A stretch of 64,000 bases of DNA from Pararoseomonas sp. SCSIO 73927 (lineage in GTDB: Bacteria; Pseudomonadota; Alphaproteobacteria; Acetobacterales; Acetobacteraceae). The DNA lies in assembly GCF_037040815.1 (NCBI RefSeq), contig NZ_CP146232.1, positions 1,978,501-2,042,500 of the forward strand, given 5' to 3'. The notes under the pieces are model-generated. The model saw only the letters and a list, made by a program, of their open reading frames with translations. It did not search any database and was not told where the DNA came from. A program made the position numbers and the translations under genes. Below, piece by piece: positions 8,515 through 17,216 of the stretch (the first letter of the stretch is position 1; every line of letters begins with the position of its first letter).

Positions 8515-10512
8515 ATGTTCTCCAACCCGGATTTCTGGACCTCCGTCTTCGGGCGGCTCTCCCTGGAGAGCTTCCCGATCCACGACCCCATCCTCGTCGG
8601 CACCTTCGTCGTGGTGGCGCTGGGCGGGCTCGCGCTGCTGGGGGCGATCACCTACTTCCGCCTCTGGGGCTACCTGTGGAAGGAGTGGTTCACGAGCGTG
8701 GACCACAAGCGGATCGGGATCATGTACGTGGTCCTGGCCATCGTGATGCTGCTGCGCGGCTTTGCGGACGCGCTGATGATGCGCGGCCAGCAGGCCGTCG
8801 CCTTCGGGAACGAGGGCTTCCTGCCCCCGCACCACTACGACCAGATCTTCACCGCCCACGGCGTGATCATGATCTTCTTCGTCGCCATGCCGCTGGTGAC
8901 GGGGCTGATGAACCTCGTGGTGCCGCTTCAGATCGGTGCCCGCGACGTCTCCTTTCCCTTCCTGAACAACTTCAGCTTCTGGATGACGGCGGCGGGCGCG
9001 GTCATCGTGATGATGTCCCTCTTCATCGGCGAGTTCGCGATGACGGGCTGGCTGGCCTTCCCGCCGCTCTCCGACATCACGAACAGCCCGGGCGTGGGGG
9101 TAGACTACTATATCTGGGCGCTGCAGGTGGCGGGCGTCGGGACAACGTTGTCCGGCGTGAACCTGATCGCGACCATCGTGAAGATGCGCGCGCCGGGCAT
9201 GACGATGATGAAGCTGCCCGTCTTCACCTGGACGGCGCTGTGCAGCAACATCCTCATCGTCGCCTCCTTCCCCGTGCTGGGCGCAACGCTGGCGCTGCTC
9301 TCGCTGGACCGCTACGTCGGCACGAACTTCTTCACCGCGGGCCTCGGCGGCAACGCGATGATGTACGTGAACCTGATCTGGATCTGGGGCCACCCGGAGG
9401 TCTACATCCTGATCCTGCCGGCCTTCGGCGTCTTCTCCGAGATCACCTCCACCTTCTCCGGCAAGCGCCTCTTCGGCTACACCTCCATGGTCTACGCGAC
9501 CGTGGTCATCACCATCCTCGCCTACCTGGTCTGGCTGCACCACTTCTTCACCATGGGGTCGGGGGCCAGCGTGAACTCGTTCTTCGGGATCACGACGATG
9601 ATCATCTCGATCCCGACGGGCGCGAAGATCTTCAACTGGCTGTTCACCATGTTCCGCGGCCGCATCCGGTACGAGGTGCCGATGATGTGGGTGGTGGGCT
9701 TCATGCCGACCTTCGTGATCGGCGGCATGACGGGCGTGATGCTGGCCATCCCGCCGGCGGACTTCCAGTTCCACAACACGCTGTTCCTGGTGGCGCACTT
9801 CCACAACGTGATCATCGGCGGCGTGCTGTTCGGCATGCTGGCCGGCATCACCTACTGGTTCCCCAAGGCCTTCGGCTACAAGCTGGACCCGTTCTGGGGG
9901 AAGATGTCCTTCTGGTTCTGGCTCGTGGGCTTCTGGGTGGCCTTCACCCCGCTCTACGTGCTCGGCCTCATGGGCGTGACGCGCCGCCTGAACCACTTTG
10001 AGGACAGCTCGATCCAGATCTGGTTCATCATCGCGGCCTTTGGCGCCGTGCTGATCGCCTGCGGCATTGCCAGCTTCCTGGTCCAGCTCGTGGTGAGCTA
10101 CCTGCGCCGGAACGAGCTGCGCGACGTGACGGGCGACCCGTGGGACGGGCGGACGCTGGAGTGGGCCACCTCCTCCCCGCCGCCGGCCTACAACTTTGCC
10201 TTTACCCCCATCATCCACGACCACGACGCCTGGTCCGACATGAAGAAGCGGGGCTACACGCGGCCGCTGGCGGGCTTCCAGCCCATCCACATGCCGAAGA
10301 GCACGGGCACGGGGGTGATCCTCTCGGTCCTTTCCATCGCCTTCGCCTTCGGCATGATCTGGTACATGTGGTGGCTGGCGGCCGGCAGCTTCGCGCTGAT
10401 CGTGCTCGTCGCCATCGCCCACACCTTCAACTACCACCGGGACTACTGGATCCCAGCCGACGAGGTGGCGCGGACCGAGCAGGCCCGCAGCGCCGCCCTG
10501 GCGGGGGAGTAG
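8515..10512 (+). CDS. cyoB: Cytochrome bo3-type ubiquinol oxidase subunit I
   Basis: A 665-residue heme-copper oxidase subunit I, essentially the length of E. coli CyoB (663). It holds the low-spin heme, the high-spin heme and CuB and reduces O2 to water while pumping protons. Visible markers are [20 protein letters not shown] around a heme ligand, [15 protein letters not shown] with the His-Tyr crosslink pair, HHFFTMG with the CuB histidines, and [11 protein letters not shown] with the heme ligands. About 15 membrane helices are predicted. It lies between cyoA (3-bp gap) and cyoC (4-bp gap). Confidence 0.98.
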   Translation: MFSNPDFWTSVFGRLSLESFPIHDPILVGTFVVVALGGLALLGAITYFRLWGYLWKEWFTSVDHKRIGIMYVVLAIVMLLRGFADALMMRGQQAVAFGNEGFLPPHHYDQIFTAHGVIMIFFVAMPLVTGLMNLVVPLQIGARDVSFPFLNNFSFWMTAAGAVIVMMSLFIGEFAMTGWLAFPPLSDITNSPGVGVDYYIWALQVAGVGTTLSGVNLIATIVKMRAPGMTMMKLPVFTWTALCSNILIVASFPVLGATLALLSLDRYVGTNFFTAGLGGNAMMYVNLIWIWGHPEVYILILPAFGVFSEITSTFSGKRLFGYTSMVYATVVITILAYLVWLHHFFTMGSGASVNSFFGITTMIISIPTGAKIFNWLFTMFRGRIRYEVPMMWVVGFMPTFVIGGMTGVMLAIPPADFQFHNTLFLVAHFHNVIIGGVLFGMLAGITYWFPKAFGYKLDPFWGKMSFWFWLVGFWVAFTPLYVLGLMGVTRRLNHFEDSSIQIWFIIAAFGAVLIACGIASFLVQLVVSYLRRNELRDVTGDPWDGRTLEWATSSPPPAYNFAFTPIIHDHDAWSDMKKRGYTRPLAGFQPIHMPKSTGTGVILSVLSIAFAFGMIWYMWWLAAGSFALIVLVAIAHTFNYHRDYWIPADEVARTEQARSAALAGE

Positions 10513-10516
10513 GGCC

Positions 10517-11146
10517 ATGTCCGCATCCGTGGGACCTGCCGCCGACGGCGAGAAGGTCGTCTTCTACCTCGAGAAGGACGAGCACGCGCATGCCGGGTCC
10601 AGCACCGCGCTGGGCTTCTGGCTCTACCTGATGAGCGACTGCCTCATCTTCGCCGTGCTCTTCGCCTGCTACGGCGTGCTCGGCCGCAACTACGCGGCCG
10701 GGCCGACCCCGAAGGAGCTGTTCGACCTGCCGCTGGTGGCGGCCAACACCGCCATGCTGCTCTTCTCCTCCATCACCTACGGCTTCGCGATGCTGCAGAT
10801 GGCGGCGGGCAGGAAGGGGGGCACGCTGCTCTGGCTCGGCGTCACCGGCCTGTTCGGCGTGGCCTTCCTCTGCTTGGAACTCTACGAGTTCTCCCACCTG
10901 ATCCATGTGGGGGCGGGGCCCTGGCGCAGCGCCTTCCTCTCCTCCTTCTTCACCCTGGTGGGCACGCACGGGCTGCACGTGTCCTTCGGCATCCTCTGGC
11001 TGGTGGTGCTGATGGTGCAGGTGGCCCAGCGCGGGCTGATCGAGGACAACAAGCGCCGCCTGATGTGCCTCAGCCTGTTCTGGCACTTCCTCGACGTGAT
11101 CTGGATCGGCGTCTTCTCCTACGTGTACCTGATGGGGGTGCTGTGA
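10517..11146 (+). CDS. cyoC: Cytochrome bo3-type ubiquinol oxidase subunit III
   Basis: A 209-residue subunit III with five membrane helices; it stabilises the oxidase and has no redox centre. HVGAGPWRSAFLSSFFTLVGTHGLHVSFGILWL is the family core, with the conserved GTHGLH. Start is ATG 10517, four bases after cyoB; its stop overlaps the cyoD start by one base. Confidence 0.96.
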   Translation: MSASVGPAADGEKVVFYLEKDEHAHAGSSTALGFWLYLMSDCLIFAVLFACYGVLGRNYAAGPTPKELFDLPLVAANTAMLLFSSITYGFAMLQMAAGRKGGTLLWLGVTGLFGVAFLCLELYEFSHLIHVGAGPWRSAFLSSFFTLVGTHGLHVSFGILWLVVLMVQVAQRGLIEDNKRRLMCLSLFWHFLDVIWIGVFSYVYLMGVL

Positions 11147-11571
11147 TGAGCGCGGAAGCGGTGCGCGCCGACGGCCACGCGGCGCAGGGCGCCCATGGCG
11201 AACACGGTCATGGCGGTCACGGGCAGGACGAGCACGGCGGAGCGCCGCACGGCTCGTTCAAGGGTTACCTGACGGGGTTCCTGCTGGCCGCGATCCTCAC
11301 GGTCATTCCCTTCGCCCTGGTCATGGGGAACGTGTTCTCCGACACGCGGATCACGGCCTTCGTCGTCATGGCGCTGGCCGTGGTGCAGATCGTCGTCCAC
11401 ATGGTCTACTTCCTGCACATGAACAGCCGGGCCGAGGGCGGCTGGACCATGCTGGCGCTGATCTTCACGCTGGTGGTGGTGGTGATCACCCTCGCGGGCT
11501 CGATCTGGGTCATGTACCACATGAACGCCAACATGATGCCGATGCCGCACGACATGCGGAACATGGACTGA
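11146..11571 (+). CDS. cyoD: Cytochrome bo3-type ubiquinol oxidase subunit IV
   Basis: A 141-residue subunit IV. After a His- and Gly-rich N-terminus (residues about 8-35, with several HG and GH pairs) there are three membrane helices with the family's SFKGYLTGFLLAAILTVIPF and YFLHMN segments. It is needed for assembly of the CuB site in E. coli. The start overlaps the cyoC stop (TGATG). The histidine-rich head is longer than in E. coli CyoD and might bind metal, which is speculation. Confidence 0.94.
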   Translation: MSAEAVRADGHAAQGAHGEHGHGGHGQDEHGGAPHGSFKGYLTGFLLAAILTVIPFALVMGNVFSDTRITAFVVMALAVVQIVVHMVYFLHMNSRAEGGWTMLALIFTLVVVVITLAGSIWVMYHMNANMMPMPHDMRNMD

Positions 11572-11586
11572 CGGGCGCCCGAACGC

Positions 11587-12354
11587 ATGACCGTGGATGG
11601 GGAGCCGGGCGCGGCGGACGGGGCAGCCCGGCGGCCGGCCCGGCTCCTCGCCTTTCTGGCGCTGCTGCTGCTGGGGCTGGGCGTGACCGTCGCGCTCGGC
11701 AACTGGCAGGTGGCGCGCCGGGCCTGGAAGCTGGACCTGATCGAGCGGGTGGAGACGCGGGTGCACGCGCCCGCCGTGCCGGCCCCCGGGCCGGATGCCT
11801 GGCCCGGCCTGGACGTCGCCTCCGACGAGTACCGGCGCGTCCGCCTCTCCGGCCGCTTCCTGCCAGGGCGGGGAACGCTGGTGGCGGCCACCACCGCGCT
11901 CGGCGGCGGCTTCTGGCTGCTGGAGCCCTTCCGCACGGATGAGGGCTGGCAGGTGCTGGTGAACCGCGGCTTCGTGCCGGGGGAGCGGAGCGTCGCGACG
12001 CAGCGGGCCGCGCCGCCCCCGGCGGAAGGGACGGAGATCGTCGGGCTGCTGCGGATCACAGAGCCCGGCGGCGGATTCCTGCGCGCCAACGACCCGGCCG
12101 GGGGGTGGTGGTACTCGCGCGACGTGGCGGCGATCGCGGCCGCGCGGGGCCTGGAAGGCGCGGTCGCGCCCTATTTCGTGGATGCCGAGGCCTCGGCCGC
12201 GGCGTCGCCGCCGGTGGGCGGCCTGACCGTCGTTTCCTTCCGCAACACCCACCTGCTCTACGCGCTGACTTGGTACGGGCTGGCGCTGATGCTGGCCGGG
12301 GCCATCTGCTTCCTGCTCCTGTCGGAGTGGCGGGTGCGGGCGGGCCGGGCATGA
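11587..12354 (+). CDS. SURF1-family cytochrome oxidase assembly protein
   Basis: A 255-residue SURF1 protein: an N-terminal membrane helix (LLAFLALLLLGLGVTVALGNWQ), a periplasmic domain with the YRRVRLSGRF and VLVNRGFVP motifs, and a C-terminal helix ending in LSEWR. SURF1 proteins help insert heme a or o into subunit I of terminal oxidases. It follows cyoD by 15 bp and so probably serves this quinol oxidase. Confidence 0.93.
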   Translation: MTVDGEPGAADGAARRPARLLAFLALLLLGLGVTVALGNWQVARRAWKLDLIERVETRVHAPAVPAPGPDAWPGLDVASDEYRRVRLSGRFLPGRGTLVAATTALGGGFWLLEPFRTDEGWQVLVNRGFVPGERSVATQRAAPPPAEGTEIVGLLRITEPGGGFLRANDPAGGWWYSRDVAAIAAARGLEGAVAPYFVDAEASAAASPPVGGLTVVSFRNTHLLYALTWYGLALMLAGAICFLLLSEWRVRAGRA

Positions 12355-12439
12355 TGCCCTCGATAACGCCGCGCCCGATCCGGAGGCTTCAGGGGTGCCC
12401 GCGGGCCGGAAGAGCGGTGGGCCAGGTTCGGAGGGCGCG

Positions 12440-13792
12440 ATGGGCCGGAACGCGGAGGCCGTCGGAGCGATGGCGGAGCTCCCCCCGCTCCCCGCGGCGC
12501 GGGCCGACACGGCCGGGCGCAAGAACATGCTGCAGCTCGTGCAGCTGCGCTGGATGGCCGTGTTCGGACAGGTGGTGACGGCGGGCTTTACCCATGTGGG
12601 GCTGGGGGTCTCCGTGCCGCTGGTGGCGATGGGCGCCGTCGCCGCAGGGCTGGTGCTGCTGAACCTCGCCTCCCTGCTCCGCCTGCGGCTGCGGGCGCCC
12701 GTGCGGTCCTGGGAACTCTTCCTCGTCGTGATGCTGGACGTGGCGGCGCTGACCGCGCAGCTTTTCCTCAGCGGCGGGGTGACGAACCCGTTCATCTCCC
12801 TCTTCCTGCTGCAGGTCACGCTCGCCGCCGTGTTGTTGCCGCTGCGCTGGGCCTGGGCGGTGGCCGCCGTCACCTGCCTCTGCGTGCTCGGCCTCTCCTT
12901 CCTGCACCGGCCGCTGGCGCTGCCCGAGGCGCTCGGTGCCGACCCCTATCGCCTGCACCTCCAGGGCTTCCTGGTGTGCTTCGTGCTGGACGCGGTGCTG
13001 CTGGTCGTCTTCGTCACCCGCATCAGCCGGAACCTGCGGGTGCGGGACGCGCGCCTCGCCCATCTGCGGCAACAGGCTATGCAGGAGGAGCACATCGTGC
13101 GGATGGGCCTCCTCGCCTCCGGCGCCGCGCACGAGTTGGGGACGCCACTGGCCACCCTTTCCGTCATCCTCGGCGATTGGCAGCGCATGCCGGCGCTGCG
13201 CGCCATCCCCGATCTGGGGGCGGAGATGGAGGAGATGCAGACCGCGGTGCGCCGCTGCAAGACGATCATCTCCGGCATCCTCCTCTCCGCCGGCGAGACG
13301 CGGGGCGAGGAGGCGGCCGCGACGACCCTCCGCGCCTTCCTGGCGGAGTTCGTGGCGGAGTGGAACGAGACCCGCCCTGGCAGCACCCTGGAATTCGAGG
13401 ACCGCTCCGGCCCGGAACTGGCCATCGCCGCCGACCCGATTCTGAAGCAGGTCCTGTTCAACCTGGCGAGCAACGCGCAGGAGGCCCCCGCCGCCCATAT
13501 CCGGCTGACCGCGGCGCGGGAGGACCGCCTGCTGCGCCTGGCGATGAGCGACGACGGCCCGGGCTTTCCGCCGGAGATGCTGGCGCGGCTGGGCCAGCCC
13601 TACTCCTCCACCAAGGGCAAGCAGGGCCGCGGCCTCGGCCTGTTCCTGGTGGTGAACGTGGTGCGCAAGCTCGGCGGCGGCGTCTCGGCCGCCAACCGGC
13701 CGGGGGGAGGGGCCGTCGTCACGGTCACGCTGCCTCTCTCCGCGATCTCGATCGGAAAGGGAGGTGAAGGTGCCGGACGAGACGCCGCCTGA
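12440..13792 (+). CDS. regB: Redox-sensing histidine kinase, RegB/PrrB/ActS family
   Basis: A 450-residue membrane kinase that phosphorylates RegA under reducing conditions. Six membrane helices fill residues about 35-195. GGVTNPF at 112-118 is the conserved RegB heptapeptide implicated in quinone sensing. The H-box is AAHELGTPLATLSV with phospho-acceptor His231, and Cys273 in RRCKTIIS matches the redox-active cysteine of Rhodobacter RegB. N-, G1- and G2-boxes follow (NLASNAQEA, SDDGPGFP, GRGLGLFL). ATG 12440 is chosen over a GTG at 12395 because GGAGGG lies just upstream. It overlaps regA by 29 bp. SenC, usually between regB and regA, is missing. Confidence 0.94.
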   Translation: MGRNAEAVGAMAELPPLPAARADTAGRKNMLQLVQLRWMAVFGQVVTAGFTHVGLGVSVPLVAMGAVAAGLVLLNLASLLRLRLRAPVRSWELFLVVMLDVAALTAQLFLSGGVTNPFISLFLLQVTLAAVLLPLRWAWAVAAVTCLCVLGLSFLHRPLALPEALGADPYRLHLQGFLVCFVLDAVLLVVFVTRISRNLRVRDARLAHLRQQAMQEEHIVRMGLLASGAAHELGTPLATLSVILGDWQRMPALRAIPDLGAEMEEMQTAVRRCKTIISGILLSAGETRGEEAAATTLRAFLAEFVAEWNETRPGSTLEFEDRSGPELAIAADPILKQVLFNLASNAQEAPAAHIRLTAAREDRLLRLAMSDDGPGFPPEMLARLGQPYSSTKGKQGRGLGLFLVVNVVRKLGGGVSAANRPGGGAVVTVTLPLSAISIGKGGEGAGRDAA

Positions 13793-14315
13793 GCGGCTGC
13801 TGCTGATCCTGGAGGACGATGTCAGCCTCTCCCGCACCCTCCGCCGCTCCTTCGAGCGGCGGGGCTACGAGGTGATGGTCGCCTCCGGCCCCGAGGAGAT
13901 GGCGGCGCTGCTGAAGGAACGGACGCCCCACTACGCCGTGGTGGACCTGAAGCTGGAGGGCGCCAGCGGCCTCACCTGCGTGCAGGCCCTGCACGAGCAC
14001 GACCCGGACATGCGGATCGTGGTGCTGACGGGCTTCGCGAGCATCGCGACGGCCGTGGAAGCCATCAAGCTCGGCGCCTGCCACTACCTCGCCAAGCCCT
14101 CCAACACCGACGACATCGAGGCCGCCTTCGGCCGCGCCGAGGGCAACGCCGAGATCCCGCTGGGCCACCGCCCAACCTCCATCAAGACCCTGGAGTGGGA
14201 GCGCATCCACCAGACCCTGGCGGAAACGGGGTTCAACGTCTCCGAATCCGCGCGGCGGCTCGGGCTGCACCGGCGAACGCTGGCGCGAAAGCTCGAGAAG
14301 CGGCAGGTGGATTAG
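13764..14315 (+). CDS. regA: Redox response regulator, RegA/PrrA/ActR family
   Basis: A 183-residue regulator: receiver domain (residues about 11-125) with acidic pocket EDD and phospho-acceptor Asp61, then LTGFASIATAVEAIKLGACHYLAKP, a hallmark of RegA, and a Fis-type helix-turn-helix at the C-terminus (NVSESARRLGLHRRTLARKL). RegA controls respiratory and redox genes, including terminal oxidases, in alphaproteobacteria, which fits its place downstream of cyoABCD. Start is GTG 13764 inside regB; a GTG two codons later is also possible. Confidence 0.95.
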   Translation: MKVPDETPPERLLLILEDDVSLSRTLRRSFERRGYEVMVASGPEEMAALLKERTPHYAVVDLKLEGASGLTCVQALHEHDPDMRIVVLTGFASIATAVEAIKLGACHYLAKPSNTDDIEAAFGRAEGNAEIPLGHRPTSIKTLEWERIHQTLAETGFNVSESARRLGLHRRTLARKLEKRQVD

Positions 14316-14340
14316 GCTGGGGGCGCCCGGTTCTGACAGG

Positions 14341-14593
14341 TTCGGAGCCAGGGGGCGCCGCCCCCTGGAACCCCCGCCAAGGGCCTGAGGCCCTTGGAAC
14401 CCCTTCTGGCTGCCGCCGCGCCGTTCTGGGGCGGTGTTTCGGGGTGCCGGGCCCCTTCCTGCCCTTGCAGTCGCCTCGGGTCCATGACCCGAGGCGCACC
14501 GTTAGCCGGATTAGCCTCAAAGCCTAGAAGAAGATGATGGAGAGGGGTCCGGGGAGAGGAAGAATTCCTTCTTCCTCTCCCTGGCCACGGACC
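14341..14593 (+). repeat. Dispersed hairpin element, copy B
   Basis: A near-consensus copy in the order H1 (14348-14368), H2 (14377-14397, arms CCAAGGGCC and GGCCCTTGG, TGA loop), core GCCGCGCCGT, H3 (14472-14496, CAT loop), H4 (14554-14579, arms GAGAGGAAGAA and TTCTTCCTCTC around TTCC). All four stems pair fully. It fills the gap between the convergent ends of regA and a Bug receptor gene, starting 25 bp after the regA stop. Confidence 0.93.
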
Positions 14594-14616
14594 GCCATCG
14601 CAGGACCTGAAGCTCC

Positions 14617-15609
14617 TTACCCGAAGCTGATCCCCGTATCCCGCATCAGGTTCTGAACCAGCGCCCGCTCGCTCACTAGGCGCGCGGCCAGGCGGTCCGC
14701 ATCGGCGGGAACGGCGGTCGCGCCCATGGCGGCCAGGCGCTGGCGCACCTCCGCGTCTCGGGTGGCGAAGTTCACCGCCTCTTCCAGCTTGCGGCGGATC
14801 GGCTCGGGGGTGCCGGTGCGGCAGAAGATGGCGTTCCAGCTTGTCAGGTCGAAGCCGGGGAAGCCGGATTCGGCGATGGTGGGCACGCTCTCGATGCCCA
14901 TGCGGGTGCCGCTGGTCAGGGCGATGGCGCGGGCCTTGCCGGCCTCCAGCACGGGGGAGAGGGAGTTGAGGGAGAGATAGCCGGAGGGGAGGGTGCCGCC
15001 CGCGAGGTCGCGCGCGACCTCCGCGCCGCCGCGGTAGGGGATGTGCTCCATCTTCGTCCCGCTGCGATGGGCCAGCAGGGCACCGGCGAGGTGGCCGGTG
15101 TTGCCGACGCCGGGGGAGCCGAAGGGCAGGCCGTCCCGCGCGATCTTCGCCTGCTCCAGGTAGCCCTTCAGGTCGCGGATGCCGGTGCCGGTGGTGACGG
15201 CGAGGATGTAGGGAACCTCCGCCACCATGCCGACGGGCTGGAAGTCCCGCTCGTAGTCGAAGGGCAGGTTGCGGTGGATGAACTGGGCGATGATGAAGGA
15301 GGCGGCGTCGAAGAACAGGGTGTGCCCGTCCGCCGGGGCGCCCGCGACCTGCCCGGCGGCCAGCGCGCCGCCCGCGCCCGCGCGGTTCTCCACCACCACC
15401 GGTTGCCCCAGGAACTCCGAGAGGCGGGGCTGAATGAGGCGGGACATGGTGTCCGAGTTGCCGCCGGCGGCGAAGGCGACGACGAGGCGGACCGGGCGGT
15501 TCGGGAACCCGCCCTGGCCCAGCGCGCCGCGGGGGATGAGGGCGGGGGCGGCCAGTGCCGGCAGGGCCGCGGCCAGGAAGGGCCGGCGGCCGGTGGTGGG
15601 GGAGCGCAT
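14617..15609 (-). CDS. Tripartite tricarboxylate transporter receptor, Bug/TctC family
   Basis: A 330-residue periplasmic solute-binding protein. The N-terminus is a twin-Arg-poor Sec-type signal (FLAAALPALAAPALIPRGALGQ). FPNRPVRLVVAFAAGGNSDTMSR and VVENRAGAGGALAAGQVA are the characteristic Bug motifs, and MEHIPYRGGAEVARDLAGG lines the ligand pocket. Bug receptors hand carboxylates to TctAB membrane subunits. No tctA or tctB is nearby, so this is an orphan receptor with unknown ligand. It is divergent from a GNAT gene and its 3' end faces hairpin element B. Confidence 0.92.
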   Translation of the reverse strand: MRSPTTGRRPFLAAALPALAAPALIPRGALGQGGFPNRPVRLVVAFAAGGNSDTMSRLIQPRLSEFLGQPVVVENRAGAGGALAAGQVAGAPADGHTLFFDAASFIIAQFIHRNLPFDYERDFQPVGMVAEVPYILAVTTGTGIRDLKGYLEQAKIARDGLPFGSPGVGNTGHLAGALLAHRSGTKMEHIPYRGGAEVARDLAGGTLPSGYLSLNSLSPVLEAGKARAIALTSGTRMGIESVPTIAESGFPGFDLTSWNAIFCRTGTPEPIRRKLEEAVNFATRDAEVRQRLAAMGATAVPADADRLAARLVSERALVQNLMRDTGISFG

Positions 15610-15696
15610 GGTGTTTCCTCGGCCCGTTGCGCGGCCCTTGGCGGGGCCGTTCCAGGCGGCGATCTTGCGCCCGACGACCCCTTCCCGGAAGCCGTG

Positions 15697-16173
15697 ATGA
15701 GCCCATCCCATCTGCGCCCCCTGCGTGACGGGGAGATCCCGGCACTGGTGGCCCTGCACGGCGCCTCCTTCGCGGCGCTGGCCACCGCCTACCCGCCCTC
15801 CGTCGTGCCGGCCTACCGCGCGATGCTGGAGGCGCCGGACTACGTGCCGGAGGTGCTGGCGAGCGACATCTGGGTGGCGGAGCGGGACGGCGCCCTGCTG
15901 GGCAGCGCGGGCTGGCTGCCGCAGCCGGACGGGGCCGCGCGGATCCGAAAGGTTTTCGTGCACCCGGACGCCGCGCGGCAGGGCCTGGCGACGCGGCTGG
16001 TGCGGGCGGCGGAGGAGCGGGCGCGCGTCGCGGGCCACGGGCGTTTCGTGCTGCGCGCCTATCTCGGTGCCGTGCCCCTCTATGAAAGCCTTGGCTACGT
16101 GGCCGACCGCGCGGGGGAGCGGCACGTGGGCGGCGGCGTGACCCTGCCGGTGCTCTTCATGCGGAAGGGCTGA
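15697..16173 (+). CDS. GNAT family N-acetyltransferase
   Basis: A 158-residue acetyl-CoA-dependent acyltransferase. The acetyl-CoA loop is IRKVFVHPDAARQGLATRLV (motif A, R-x-x-G-x-A type), and the C-terminal strand is AYLGAVPLYESLGY. The acceptor is not predictable from sequence. ATG 15697 is used; a GTG three bases upstream is equally placed. The gene stands alone between a divergent Bug gene and a convergent lysozyme-like gene. Confidence 0.88.
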   Translation: MSPSHLRPLRDGEIPALVALHGASFAALATAYPPSVVPAYRAMLEAPDYVPEVLASDIWVAERDGALLGSAGWLPQPDGAARIRKVFVHPDAARQGLATRLVRAAEERARVAGHGRFVLRAYLGAVPLYESLGYVADRAGERHVGGGVTLPVLFMRKG

Positions 16174-16198
16174 GCCCCCGTTCCCAGCCCGGCACCGC

Positions 16199-16900
16199 TC
16201 AGGCAGGAAGCGCCCCGGCCCCCGGCCGCGCGGCGACGCTGGTGCCGGCGAAGTCGCGCAGCCGCCGCTCCACGCTGGCAAAGGCGGCGCGGGTGGGCTC
16301 CGGCAAAGGGGCGTCCGGCGTGCGGGTGCGGTGGTCCAGCCAGCGCGCCACGGTGCCGGCGCCACGCCGATGGGCAGCGGCGACAAGCCCGGCCTGCGTG
16401 ATGGCCAGCGGCTGGCCGTCCGTGGCCGTGACGGTGCGCCCGGCCGCCCCCAGCGCCCCGTTCGCGGCAAGCTGCCGCTCCGTGCGCTGGAGATACTGGC
16501 TCATCGCAGCCTCCTGCGCGGCGGGGTTGGCGAGGAACTCCGCCTCGCTCCGCACGCCCAGGGCCGCGGCGCGCTCCGTCCAGCCACCATCCGCCCCCTG
16601 CCAGCCGATGTCGCGCAGGGCGACGGGCAGCATCTGATAGCGCCCGATGGCGCCGGAGGCGGCGTTGCGGGCAGCCCAGCCCGCCCCCGCGCTCTCCTGC
16701 GCGGCGATGCGGTTGCGGAACGTGGCATCCCCTCCGCGCGCGGCCATGGCCACCGAACCGGGCGAGGCTGCGGGCCGGGTAGCGGGCACGAACGGAGCCT
16801 GTGCGCGGACCAGCGCGCCCTTGAAGTCCGCCGTCTTCGCAACGGCCTTGGCCGGGCGCGCGGTCCGCGGCGCGATGGAATGCACTGCCTGCGTGCTCAT
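16199..16900 (-). CDS. Lysozyme-like / transglycosylase-fold protein
   Basis: A 233-residue protein with a segment at about residues 62-110 reading RIAAQESAGAGWAARNAASGAIGRYQML, the pattern of SLT/lysozyme-like domains in which the Glu of QES would be catalytic and GRYQML follows it. No clear signal peptide is seen (N-terminus MSTQAVHSIAPRTARPAK), which is odd for a wall hydrolase and might fit export by a non-Sec route or a phage-like origin. ATG 16900 is chosen over a TTG at 16921. Confidence 0.65.
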   Translation of the reverse strand: MSTQAVHSIAPRTARPAKAVAKTADFKGALVRAQAPFVPATRPAASPGSVAMAARGGDATFRNRIAAQESAGAGWAARNAASGAIGRYQMLPVALRDIGWQGADGGWTERAAALGVRSEAEFLANPAAQEAAMSQYLQRTERQLAANGALGAAGRTVTATDGQPLAITQAGLVAAAHRRGAGTVARWLDHRTRTPDAPLPEPTRAAFASVERRLRDFAGTSVAARPGAGALPA

Positions 16901-16961
16901 GGGCGGCAGGTTAGGGCACAAGGGTTAAGTAAGGGTATGGGATGGCGTGTTCCTCGCTGTC

Positions 16962-17215
16962 GGTCCGTGGCCAGGGAGAGAAGAAGGAATTCTTCCTCTC
17001 CCCGGACCCCTCACCATCATCTTCTTCTAGAAGTTGGTCTCTCTCGGCTGCCGGCGCGCCTCGGGTCGATGACCCGAGGCGACTGCAAGGGCAGGAAGAA
17101 GCCTCTCACGCGGCGATTCCGTCTCAGGACGGGGCGGCGGCAGCCGGACGGGGGTCCAGGGGCCTCAGGCCCTTGGCGGGGGTTCCAGGGGGCGGCGCCC
17201 CCTGGCTCCGGACCC
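16962..17215 (-). repeat. Dispersed hairpin element, copy C
   Basis: Order left to right is H4-H3-core-H2-H1, with H3 carrying the GAT loop and consensus stem, and H1 ending in CGCCCCCTGG. The element ends one base before the stop codon of the downstream ABC transporter gene (17217), so its H1 lies immediately at that gene's 3' end. The other end is about 60 bp from the start of the lysozyme-like gene. Confidence 0.92.
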
Positions 17216-17216
17216 G

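Noticed and set aside
7210..10518. Open frame of about 1100 codons antisense to cyoA and cyoB
   Set aside because: It is His/Arg/Gly-rich shadow sequence caused by GC-rich third positions; the plus-strand cyo genes explain the region fully.
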